Shown: positions 1 to 9,598 of the stretch, piece after piece
Numbering within the stretch: the first letter of the stretch is position 1
Layout: each line of letters starts with the position of its first letter
From: Takakia lepidozioides
Taxonomy: Eukaryota; Streptophyta; Takakiopsida; Takakiales; Takakiaceae
Reading direction: 5' to 3'
Assembly (NCBI GenBank): GCA_030704615.1
Contig: CM060731.1
Span: 53,926,221-53,990,220 of the forward strand
DNA: 64,000 bases
Notes under the pieces: model-generated
Seen by the model: only the letters and a program-made list of their open reading frames with translations
Told to the model about the DNA's origin: nothing
Database searches by the model: none
Program-made: the position numbers and the translations under genes

Positions 1-210
1 AAGATGTGGAGGAACCGTTGCAGTAAGAGGTGTTGCAGTGGGAACTCGTATGGTTGAAGATCCATTGTTCGACTCCTTCAACTCTGAAATTTGTTGTTGC
101 AGATTATTGAGAGCGTTGCCAAGATCTTCAGACTGATCAGCTTGTACTTAGGCAGTAGATGTACGAAGTTCTTGCATCTGGAGCTGGAGACTCTGCAAGG
201 TGGGGACCAT
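1..210 (-). pseudogene. Possible LTR-retrotransposon gag N-terminus, partial and interrupted
   Basis: Read on the minus strand from an ATG at 210, this stretch encodes a Gln/Leu/Ser-rich, coiled-coil-like N-terminus broken by one in-frame stop at about position 149, and it runs off the left edge. Just upstream (minus sense) is a 'TTTGGCGAAAC' segment at about 253-263, then the sequence TGTTAAGG at 265-272, which would be the CTTAACA end of a minus-oriented LTR. This spacing resembles LTR end, primer-binding region, gag. The interpretation is an inference from layout and composition; no conserved gag motif is visible. Confidence 0.35.
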
Positions 211-249
211 TTCCGCAAATGTGCATCTTAACTAACTAAGGGACAAACT

Positions 250-1060
250 TTAGTTTCGCCAAATTGTTAAGGATGAGGACATGACTGAACACAAACAAGA
301 GATCAAACTTAGAGGTACAAGACTAGACACGAAATCAAGATCGACGTGGCCGAATGCATGATGGATAAAGAACAATCAAGATGATATTTATAACAATGGA
401 CAAGAGGACAAGATACTGGAACTCGACTTAAATACTGGAATGCTGGAAACTGGACTAGAGTACCAGATACTGGAAATTGGACTAGAGTACTGGAGTTTGG
501 ACTTGAGTACTGGGACTAGAAACAAGAGTAGCTTGAACTTGTGTTGGCGAGACTGAGAATTGTCTAGTCTCACCTCCTATATATACTAGCTACCATGAAG
601 TTTCCTAAGAAGCTTCCCCAATGGAGGTTTCTTTATGGAGAAATTTCCTTAAACAAAGGAGGTATCTTGATGAAGAAGTTTCCTCCAAAGGAAGCTTCCT
701 TAGCAATTTCTCAAGTTACTCTCGGTAATTTGATAAACTCCCGATAATTTGATAACTAATGGTAATTTATGATAAATCATGGTAGATTATGGTAAATCAC
801 AATAAATTATGATAACTTTCGATAATATAGTAACTTGGTAACTTCTGGTATTTATTCCTGGTAAGTTTTTTTGGGCTATATCCGTGACACAAAGTGCGCT
901 TTGTTCGTACGAAACAAACGTCATAATAGTATCTTGGACAATAGGTAGATTCCGGATAAATGCAATGGATTTGCAGCATTGCCTCTCTATCTCGGGCTGT
1001 CGCAATTGAGAAGCAAGATACGACCCCAACATAAGGTTATGTAGTATATGATAGGTATGT
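250..1060. other. AT-rich non-coding stretch, possible LTR
   Basis: No gene is recognised. At 380-540 short motifs such as 'TACTGGA' and 'GGACTAGAGTAC' recur, and at 720-860 'GGTAATTTATGATAAATC'-like words recur. If 1-210 is a gag N-terminus, this is where its 5' LTR should lie, but I could not find the opposite LTR end. Confidence 0.25.
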
Positions 1061-1595
1061 GTGCTCCCTCATTCTCCCTCTCTTTCTTTTCTCTTTTGTC
1101 TTGGGAAGCATGTATTGGCAGATGGTTTACCAGCTTTGGCTATGTGACTGGCAGGTCTGACCTCGAAGGGAGGATGACTAGTGACTACATCTTTGCACTT
1201 GTAAGGACAGCCATGGAATGATGAGTTGAAGTGGAAGATGCTAGTGTTATCATTCATCATTCATTGACTGAAGATCCATTTGGCAACATATTTGTACCAA
1301 GTGGTGGTCTGTGACATAGATTTCACCATTTGAATCCCATTAGACAAGATTTGGAAGAGAAACCAGGCCTGATATGCAGTAGTTCTGCAAGGTGTACATG
1401 GTACTTACACAGTGGAATATGCCCTGAAAATCTGCACATTACACGGAGCATACTAGAGCGTGCAATTGACAATCCAATTCAACCATTGGTATTTTGCTTC
1501 CGGTTGTAGAGAGTGTCAGAGGTGCTACAATCAAATTCAATGAAAGTCCACCCTCTCGCATGTGTAAAATGATGGAAGAATCCAAGTTTGAAGAG
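1061..1595. other. No gene seen
   Basis: Only short unsupported open frames are present. No conserved motif or repeat is recognised. Confidence 0.3.
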
Positions 1596-1793
1596 TTATG
1601 AGGGTTTAATTCTTCCAGCAAACACCCCAACCATACTTATCAGACTAGTTCCTATGCTGACTTGCATCTGCTTCCAACAGGCATTCACTTTTTTGTCTCC
1701 ATTGTCCCACAATTGACTGGCGTCGGAGAAGTGTTCATTCCAAAGCTTCTCCTCGTCTCTCTTATCTGTTTTTGGATACTCTCCTGCTGCCAC
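1596..1793 (-). pseudogene. OSB-like (WDN motif) exon relic, cassette part A
   Basis: The minus-strand frame reads DEEKLWNEHFSDASQLWDN followed by a Lys/Asn-rich stretch. This resembles the so-called PDF motif of plant organellar single-stranded DNA-binding proteins (OSB family), which has the pattern W-x-x-F-F-x-x-P-x-x-W-W-D-N-R with later K and N residues. Here the Pro and one Trp of the core are replaced, and there is no PDF tripeptide or OB-fold. Three other copies of the same exon lie at about 16.55, 17.12 and 24.7 kb, the others beside PPR sequence. It is an isolated, decayed exon and not a working gene. The family name is an inference from the motif. Confidence 0.5.
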
Positions 1794-1899
1794 ATCGGTA
1801 CTAACTTGTCAGAATTCATTTCAAACCACCACAGATCCACTGCAACATATGGCAAATGAAAGGCTACAACTTGGATGCAGACACCATATTCAATATGCA

Positions 1900-2616
1900 A
1901 ATTCAGGGCCGAGTCTGATGAGAGCGCAAAACAGGCTGAAATAGGTCGAAGAAGAAGGTGCCCTCACCACATTGTCATTGACGTTGTGTCATGACCCATG
2001 GAGACCATCAACCCAAAATGACCTCTTGTGTGTGCTGCTTGTGTCCGTAGTCAGGTAATGTCGGGTCAAGAACACCCTTGTGAGAGCATCTCTAATGGTG
2101 AACACCATCGGGCCCGCCAAGCTGCTCATGGCGTGGTGTTTGGCGGAAGGACGTCCACCGGGCCTCACATTAAATCCAGCGCCAAGGTGGGCTGGCCAGC
2201 CTGCGGAAGCCACGTGGTTGCTCCAGGCTGCACCACACGTGCTCTTCTTATTCCCAAAAGCAAGAGCGCTTGTGCCTCATAACTCTCTTCGACGTGCACG
2301 CACCAGATTTGCTCCCTGTGCTTGGGCGTGCACGTGCGCGTTTGGCGGAGGCTTGGCGAGGTACGCCAAAGATGGAAAATATGGCGTACCCCTTGCCCTT
2401 TGCGTAGGTCCCTCCGCGCCAAATATAGTGTTGGCGGGGTACGCTGGGGCATGATCCACTAAACACCATGTCAAAATGGCGTTGGAAATGGCATGGCGTA
2501 CCTGCATGGGGGGTGCTCGGATGATTAGTTGTGTTTGGTTGAGATGGAAAATCCACCACTTCAAGATCTTCTCAATTTCTGCTCACTGGTGTTAACAAGC
2601 TGCTGCCAACCAGGTT
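1900..2616. other. GC-rich stretch, no gene seen
   Basis: The stretch at 2090-2520 is distinctly GC-rich compared with its flanks, with several CACGTG/ACGTG words and repeated 'GGCGTAC' and 'GTACGCC' words. Overlapping open frames occur on both strands, as expected from GC-rich DNA, and none has a recognisable motif. Confidence 0.3.
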
Positions 2617-3135
2617 TGGCTTTTAACCAATGTTGGGCGGGTATTATTACTTTTAATACCAGCCGGGTCCTGGTATTGAAATATTTTTACTTTTCAATAC
2701 TAGCCGGTTCCGTAGTATTAGAATACTCACAAAATGATCATATCCGTCGGTTCTCAATAGATGCATGATTTTGGAAGTGCCAACGGTTACCAACCAGTGG
2801 TATTCTGTAATACCAGCCGGATACCAACCAGGGTATAAATAACTCAATTTAATATAATTTAAAGTGGTAGAGGGGGGGGGGGGAGGCAACTTAATTCTTT
2901 TTGCAACTTAATAAAATCCCCAGGGCCTCTGTTCCTTGTTTAAAAAGAAAAGAAAAAGGTATGATACATGGTTTAATGTTGGAAAAGCCCTTTGTATTAC
3001 ATAATATTTGTATTCGACCAAAAAAAAACTCTTGATCAAGGTGAGACAAGGTCTTCAAGGTACTTAACGCATGTTGGGTGAAAAGTAAAGAGTGGGCTGT
3101 ATCCGCACCTGCCCAACATTGGTTGGTACTTAGTA
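2617..3135. mobile_element. Possible non-autonomous DNA element with inverted ends
   Basis: The segment AACCAATGTTGGGCGGGT at about 2625-2642 recurs as its reverse complement (with one change) at about 3107-3126. The internal ~470 bp is non-coding and contains further repeated 'TACCAGCCGG' words at about 2659 and 2809 plus a G-run at 2874-2884. This is consistent with a small MITE-like element. I could not define a clean target-site duplication. Confidence 0.35.
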
Positions 3136-3376
3136 CCGTCATGCATAATTCCTTTCTTGGGAAGGAAGGAAAAAAAAAAGCTTACCTCCTGTTGTGCAGT
3201 GATGGCCTTTTGTTTTTCCATTTTCGTTTAACTTGGATGGACAGAAGATTCAGATGATCTCAGTAGGAAGATGGAGGACATCCGATTTAGGGTTTGGAGA
3301 TCATGCACACTGCAACTCTGTCTGCTGGCCCACTGTCTGAGCCGAGACGAGTTCGTTGGATACCGCCTTTGCAGCC

Positions 3377-5503
3377 ATGGTAAGTTCGCAAAGCTTCCCC
3401 AACCTACGTACATGCATGTTATCGGAAATTCTTCATACAGGGAATTGATATCTGGGTCCAGTGATACCTCCTTGGCAGTATTCTTGGCGTTGATCCTCTG
3501 ATGTATGAGGCCTTCAATGCTTGTATGCGCCAGTTTTCGTAAGGAGTGTCTCCCTAGCTTCCTATCTTTTTCCCAGCTCATCAGATTGCATGTTTATTTT
3601 GTGTCCTGGCATTCTTTCCGTAGAATGCACCGGCTGATGGGTTTTCCTTTTCTCTCTCTCTATTGCTGAATCAGGCATCGAGGGCTAGGCTATTTAAGGA
3701 GTACAAGGATTTGCAAAGAGACAAAGGGATCGATGGTGATATTCAGATGACATGTGACGACACCAATATCTATCGATGGACGTCCCACATCAAGGTCACC
3801 CGCTTCTTTTAGTCTTCTGGTCAAACTTTTAGATTCAACACTGTAAAATCATGCGCATTGATCTGATGCCTCCCCTTCTGTCGTCCTCTCTCTTTCCTCC
3901 CCTCTCTTTCTATCATCAAATTGTGTAGATCAATAACAGCGATCCACTTGGTAATAGTTAGCTTTGTACAGTCTGCATGTTGTGTGCTCTTTTAGCTTGC
4001 AAGGTTGCGATCAGCGGTTCTGTAGGTAAAGGCCAAGAGGTACCCGCAAAATATCATGCGCACATTCTCACCATGGTTGATTACGCAATTACAGGGGCCA
4101 ACAGACACACCCTACGAGGAAGGGGAGTTCCAGTTAGCCATCAATGTGCCAGAGCAGTATCCCTTAGTACCCCCACAAGTGCGCTTTGTCACCAAAATTT
4201 TTCATCCCAATGTCCACTTCAAGGTGATTCCTTGTGCCAGTTTTCGCCCTTTCTTGTTGGGAGTTGCATTTGTGGCTTGCGAAGCATTATGGTTGAAATT
4301 AAAATTGACAGATCGACTTTTATCCAAAATTGTCCTACCGAAGCCGTTTGTGCACCCAATTCTTTATGTTCCTTTTAAGTTTGGTACATCTTGTGGCTCT
4401 CCTTCTTCCCGAGTCCACAGTCAGCTCTGTTGAGGAGGTGTGAGTGCACTGCGTCATAAATGAAACTATGTCTGTCTCGTCCTGCCACATTCCTACCCAT
4501 CTGCTGGGTTGCTGTAGCCAGAGCGTGAATGGGACCAAATTGCTCCAGATCCAGAGGTTTTGTGCTGCGTAGATGTTTCAAGTGTTTAGATGCAAGTCAT
4601 TAAGAAGGGTGCTTGGTAGATGGAGTCTCGGGAGACTGGAATTTCCTTGCTTACAAAATGGTCAACAATTTGGTGAGACCTCTTTCAGACAGGAGAGATT
4701 TGTCTGGATATTCTGAAGACTGCTTGGAGTCCAGCATGGACGCTCCAGTCAGTGTGTCGAGCAGTGATTGCCCTCATGGCTCACCCTGAAGCTGATAGCC
4801 CCCTCAATTGTGATTCTGGTACATTCCGCTCCCTTTGCATTTTGGGCTTCCATGTTAACTCCTCTTTGTCTATAGTTTTGAAGGTATTGTAGTTTGCAAC
4901 ACCCAAGAGGGCACTATCAACAGGAAGGATTTGAACCATAGTCTGGCGTAAGGACTCAGCAAATAACTAGCATGTGACACACGAAGGTCCCATGCAATGG
5001 GTTGTTGCTAGCTTGCGAGCATGGCATGCATCCACATTCTGTGTTACTAATTACTTTTCCCTAAACTTGGGGCCTATCATGGATTGGACTTTAGAAGAAT
5101 ATCAGCTTCCTTGAGTTTGGAATGCCTGAAACATCTGTAGCAATCCCATCATTTTTCCTGTTTGGACCATTCAATCAATGAAGTGAAAAGGCTTGACTGA
5201 GATTGCTGGCTCTTTCAGCTGCTGGGTAAGAGGTTGTTGTTAGTGGGTGGACACTCACTTTTGGCATCTTCAGGATGGGCAAGTGTTTGGAGGTTGTTAT
5301 GTTATCTCCAAATTTTAGGCATACTTGTTGGCACCAAAAGTTCGACGTGGCAGTTGGACTTCTCTATGATTCTTGATCTTGAGGTGGTGTGTTTGAACAC
5401 AGGGAATTTGCTGAGATCTGGTGACCATCGAGGCTTTCGATCAATGGCTCAGATGTACACCCGCCTTTGTGCTGTTCCACCTGAGGGTAATCGTCCAAGC
5501 TGA
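3377..5503 (+). CDS. PEX4: Peroxin-4, peroxisomal ubiquitin-conjugating enzyme E2 (5 exons)
   Basis: This encodes the E2 that, with PEX22 at the peroxisome membrane, monoubiquitinates the import receptor PEX5 so that it can be recycled. Exons joined by GT..AG introns are 3377-3379, 3675-3794, 4095-4223, 4689-4818 and 5403-5503, giving 160 residues, close to the ~157 typical of plant PEX4. The N-terminus reads MASRARLFKEYK. The E2 core has PYEEGEF, then YPLVPPQVRF and FHPNVHF, then TGEICLDIL with the catalytic Cys at residue 89. The plant PEX4 signatures LNCDSGNLLRSGD and MAQMYTRL end the protein. Exon joins preserve phase throughout, including a split Gly codon at 4818/5403. The first coding exon is only the ATG, followed at once by a strong donor (GTAAGT). 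The gene is convergent with the lectin gene at 6461-8439. No disruption is seen, so it looks functional. Confidence 0.93.
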
Positions 5504-6460
5504 CAAAACTATAGAGAAGCCTTCTGTAAAGAAACTAGTCAGAAGTGCGTAGAGGCCTGTAAATGTCACCTTTGCCTGTCTGTTATATATAACTATACTG
5601 AAGTTAAGATCTTACCAACATACTCTACTAATGCGTGTCCTCTTGGCCATTACATAGAGGGTGTAATTAGTTAAGAAAATATATTTTCCAGATGACAAAG
5701 AAAATTTGTACATATGACCGAATAAGTAAGGATGTGAGGACCCTTGCTCTAACATCTGGACAATTGCAGTATGAAATGGGTCGGGTCTGGTTTGACAGAC
5801 ATGGACATGTGCAGAAGTCAACAAGCATCTATCTGCTTTGCAGAGAATTCTCAACTGTGAACACTGGAGTTGTATGTGATGTATGTGTGACGTATGTGGT
5901 ATATTTCAGCAGTTGAATATTATTGACTGAGGAGGCTCACATTGCGTCATATCTTCCACATATCAAGAGAGCAGAACACTTGGATGATATATGTTATTTA
6001 TCTTGCTGTTTGTTACACACGGGTTAGAATAGCTCAATGCGAAGTAGTTCTAAGCATTGCAATGTACTGGACAATTCCTTATGTTGTGCATCCAGGCTTA
6101 TGATTAAATCTCTTCTTAGGTACTGTGTCTTGTCAAGCTCTGTGACCCCATAGTGAGAGGAGAGTCGTCTTTGAAGGATGTAGTTTCACTGTTGAACTAA
6201 CCAGTAAATCCTAGTAATTGTCTTGTAGTGCAGGTCGAATTGTGGAGCTTACCAGGCAAAGTGACAACACAGATGACCCAAAGCTATCCAAAAGCATATC
6301 GAAACAAGCTGAAAAGTCAGCCCAATGTAAATTACAAATCTCATGGCAAATCTGAACGCAGGCTAATCTGTAACTTGTTCTCTCCTGTTGCTCATACGTG
6401 GCTGAAAAACCTCAGGAAACATCTACTGTTCCTGTATGTAGCCTACGTATATACTAAGAT
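5504..6460. other. Intergenic region between convergent genes
   Basis: This holds the probable 3' UTR and terminator regions of PEX4 (+) and of the lectin gene (-). No additional coding motif is recognised. Confidence 0.4.
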
Positions 6461-8439
6461 CTAGTTTTTGGGGATTTTGAGGAAGACGGTATGAGCTGGC
6501 CCATCGTAGGTCGTTCGGATGGTTTGGAGGCCATGCGGAATTTTGAAACACTGTGGACCCCAGAACGAGCTGTTGTACGAGAAGGCAGCGATGCAGGAGC
6601 AGTCTTTTAGGCAGAGTGCTTGACACTCACTTGGGGACACCGAAAAGCTTGGATAAGTAGGAATCAGCTCACCAAACCAATAGAAATCCTCCAAGAATGA
6701 GTAGCTATATCCGACCAACTCCACTGAATTTCCATTGCACCCCTTCAACGGCCTCACAGGAATGCAACCTTGACTCAGATCCGAGGGTTTAGCGGGCTGA
6801 AAATGCGGTGGACAGCCAGTGCACTTATATGCGTTGCTTGAGATTGATGGCGCACCACAAATACCATAAGGGCCACACGCGTTGGGTAGCTCGCATAAGG
6901 TTTTGAGGGCTTGAAAATTGAGCTGCCACTGGCCTCCTGTATACACGTACGTTTTCAAGTTGCCATCAGACTCCAACCTTGCATACTCGAGGAGATTGCC
7001 ACCTGGGTTGAGGTTGTTACTTCCCCCATGGAAATCCATCCTTGCCATATACACTAAGGCCATTGCTCAACTCTGCGTAACTCACTTGGTTTGATGCCCA
7101 TGCACTCTGTATGACTGCAAACTCTGTCTGTAAGGTCCAGTAGCGATCTGCCCCAAACGATTGATTGTAATCTGGGAATGGCGTATTGTAGCTGTACAGC
7201 TTAGTGAAGTCTGCAAAGAGTGACAGATCATTTGAGTAGCTGTTCACCCTAGAAGAATAGATCCCTCCCGAAGAATAGGACCAATCTTTCGCGGCAGCAA
7301 ACATGATGCTGCCCACATGGAACTTCTGGCTAGTAAGAAGCGTGTCGGATGGATGGTCAAAGCTCTGCCACACAATTGTGGCCTGACTGAGAAGAACCAG
7401 GTCACCACTCTCCTGCAGCTCCATGCCATTTACATTCTTTCCTTTCGTGTTGCTGCTCCAGATCACCGACTTGCTGTCTGACAGCACCAGATTTCCATCT
7501 TTACCCAGAGAGAAGGTGCATATCTGTTCCAGCCGCAAACAACACCAGAATTGTTATGAACTCAAATGACCCGATTAATGCGTGAACATCAAAAGTCTAA
7601 TGTCATTCAACTTGGTGGTCTAGTTGATTTGTAAGCTTAAGTATTTTGTCATACCTTAAACATCCTACGGAATCTTCCCTAGCATAGTTAGTGTGGAACG
7701 CTATCGTGCCCAGAAGGCGCTGCACTAGAGAGAAATTTCTGTAACAGCAGCACAACAAAGTAGCCGCATGACGCAGATTCGATAAGTTCTATGTTCAAAA
7801 GTAGAGCCTGTACGGAGGTAGTCTTCTTGCGTATCCCTCCATTAATTCCCGTTCTTTAGCTGTACATAGTAATTCAGTTGACGAGAGCTCTGCCGAGTCC
7901 TCTTCCGTTGAATTTGGAAGGGAGATCCGTATTCGCATTGTGAGCAAACAGCTGCGCCCACTTCAACACTGATCCGTGTCTGCAGGATCCTCCTCTGTGC
8001 GTGGGGGAGATCTGATCTGATAGTACTAGGTGGTGAGTACTCTACTTGTATAGCAATGGCAATGGAGGTCTGATTCCTGGGAGAGCTGATTGCTTAGAAC
8101 TGGGAAAATACAGACCAACGATGAATATTAAACCACTTGCAGCATAATTACCCCATTGACGAAATGGCCGCTGCGAGCATAGAAGTTGGCCACCCACACC
8201 TGCAGCTCCGACGGTGCATGGTTTACTGTCAACACGCATGTAGGATTCCCCGCTGGTGCGGTGGGAAGCTCCAGCAAATTCAAGGAAAATGTGCCATTGG
8301 CAGAAGTGAGGACAGTCACACTCTGCCTCCCCTTCCCACTTGTAGTCCATGATTGCCCAAGTGACGCTCCCTCACCAGACTGCGACAAGAGCAGGGTGAA
8401 GACCAGGAAAAGAATCAGTGAACTCGCCATGTTGTGCAA
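6461..8439 (-). pseudogene. Secreted bulb-lectin / PAN-domain (G-type lectin) protein, frameshifted
   Basis: Exon 1 (8439-8152) begins with a hydrophobic signal peptide (MASSLILFLVFTLLLSQSGEG) and the start of a B-type (mannose-binding bulb) lectin domain, including VWVANF. A GTAATT donor and an acceptor (CAG) at 7524-7526 join it to exon 2 (7523-6461). Exon 2 carries the lectin repeats DGNLVLSDS and SGDLVLL, WQSFDHPSDTLL typical of S-locus/G-type lectins, a Cys-rich EGF-like stretch (CGPYGICG), and a C-terminal PAN/apple domain (ECQALCLKDCSCIAAFSY). It stops at 6461-6463 with no transmembrane segment or kinase, as in secreted EP1-like glycoproteins. The frame changes by one base at about 7045-7065: the lectin frame ends there and the EGF/PAN frame starts. 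It may be a real one-base insertion, which would make this a pseudogene of a ~450-aa protein, or a sequencing error. Such proteins bind glycans in the apoplast; the ligand here is unknown. Confidence 0.8.
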
Positions 8440-9595
8440 CTACGGCAGTCTGAGTTCACGACTTCATGCCCCTCCGATTTCGAGTTTTATTGCTCTTCCA
8501 TGATCTCCTTTTCTGCATTTCCTATGTCACACCGGACAGTTGACCAGCACCGCAATGTCTCCTGAACATCGTATCCATCGTTCTCATCGTCATCCTAGGC
8601 CCGCGGCGTCCTCCAGGTGCTGCCAAAGGCCATTTCGAGCTTCAGCTGCACTGTTGATAGGTACTCATGCACGAAACTTATCCGAAACGGACAAGGATCA
8701 CTGAAATGGGGTCGGACTCCGCGTTGGGATGTGCAGGCCGCTGCGTCATGCATTCCCTTCACAGTGCACACCCACTTCCCACGAGTGAGTTGATAAGTTG
8801 GGTGCCATCCTCCCTGCTCTTTCTCTAGTCAAACTCATCGAATAGAACTCGCAGTTGACTGTTAAAAATGGCACTGGAATGTTACCAATATTGATACCTT
8901 CTTTGAAGATCCCTTAGGGTCTATGTCTGTGGGCCACACCTCGCACCTAGAGACGAGTTGGTATTGTGATCATGATTTTCACTGTCTAGACAGAATACAT
9001 CTGCTATTTTTTGATACTATGAAAGAAGCATACAGTTCAACTCTCTGATTAATATATTCAGCATGCAAAATCAGCTGGGAATCTATAGATGTGAGCATTT
9101 ACAAGCATTCAATAGTCATTGAATTAGTTGTACTCATCTACCTTCTATTCGCATGTCCATGGAGGACGTGGACATTGTCTAGTTTGATGTAAAAAAAAAA
9201 AAAAAAAAACAAAAAACAAAACGAGATTCATATATCATGGCGAAATCTCAGAAGAGAGATAATACGTGGATCAAGCCCCTGGTCAAGCCCCTGGGTTGGG
9301 AAGCTCATGATGGTTCACAGATGAACTTGTAGCAGTGGATACATTGCCCAATCGACATCCACCATATCGGTTTTTGGTTTTTTCCTAATGCATAACGTTG
9401 AGGTCAAGCTGGATGCTCCTGACTGATTATGTTGGGTGCCAGGGGATGAAATTGTGTCAGGCCTCTCATGTGTAAAACGGATCCTGCATAGCTTTATAAA
9501 AAGACCCAAGTGGGGTGACTGTACAAATGGGTGTAACTGTCCCCAAGAGGAAACAACCAAAGCTCGTAGAGCTAGATATATTAACACAAAGAAAG
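8440..9595. other. Intergenic, upstream of the lectin gene
   Basis: This contains the presumed promoter of the minus-strand lectin gene. An A-tract of about 19 bases begins at 9191 and is followed by A-rich sequence. No gene is recognised. The A-tract is on the plus strand, so it is not the tail of the minus-strand RT ORF that follows. Confidence 0.4.
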
Positions 9596-9598
9596 AAA

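Noticed and set aside
2028-2564. Several 80-124-codon frames on both strands
   Set aside because: GC-rich local composition produces open frames in all directions; no motif supports any.
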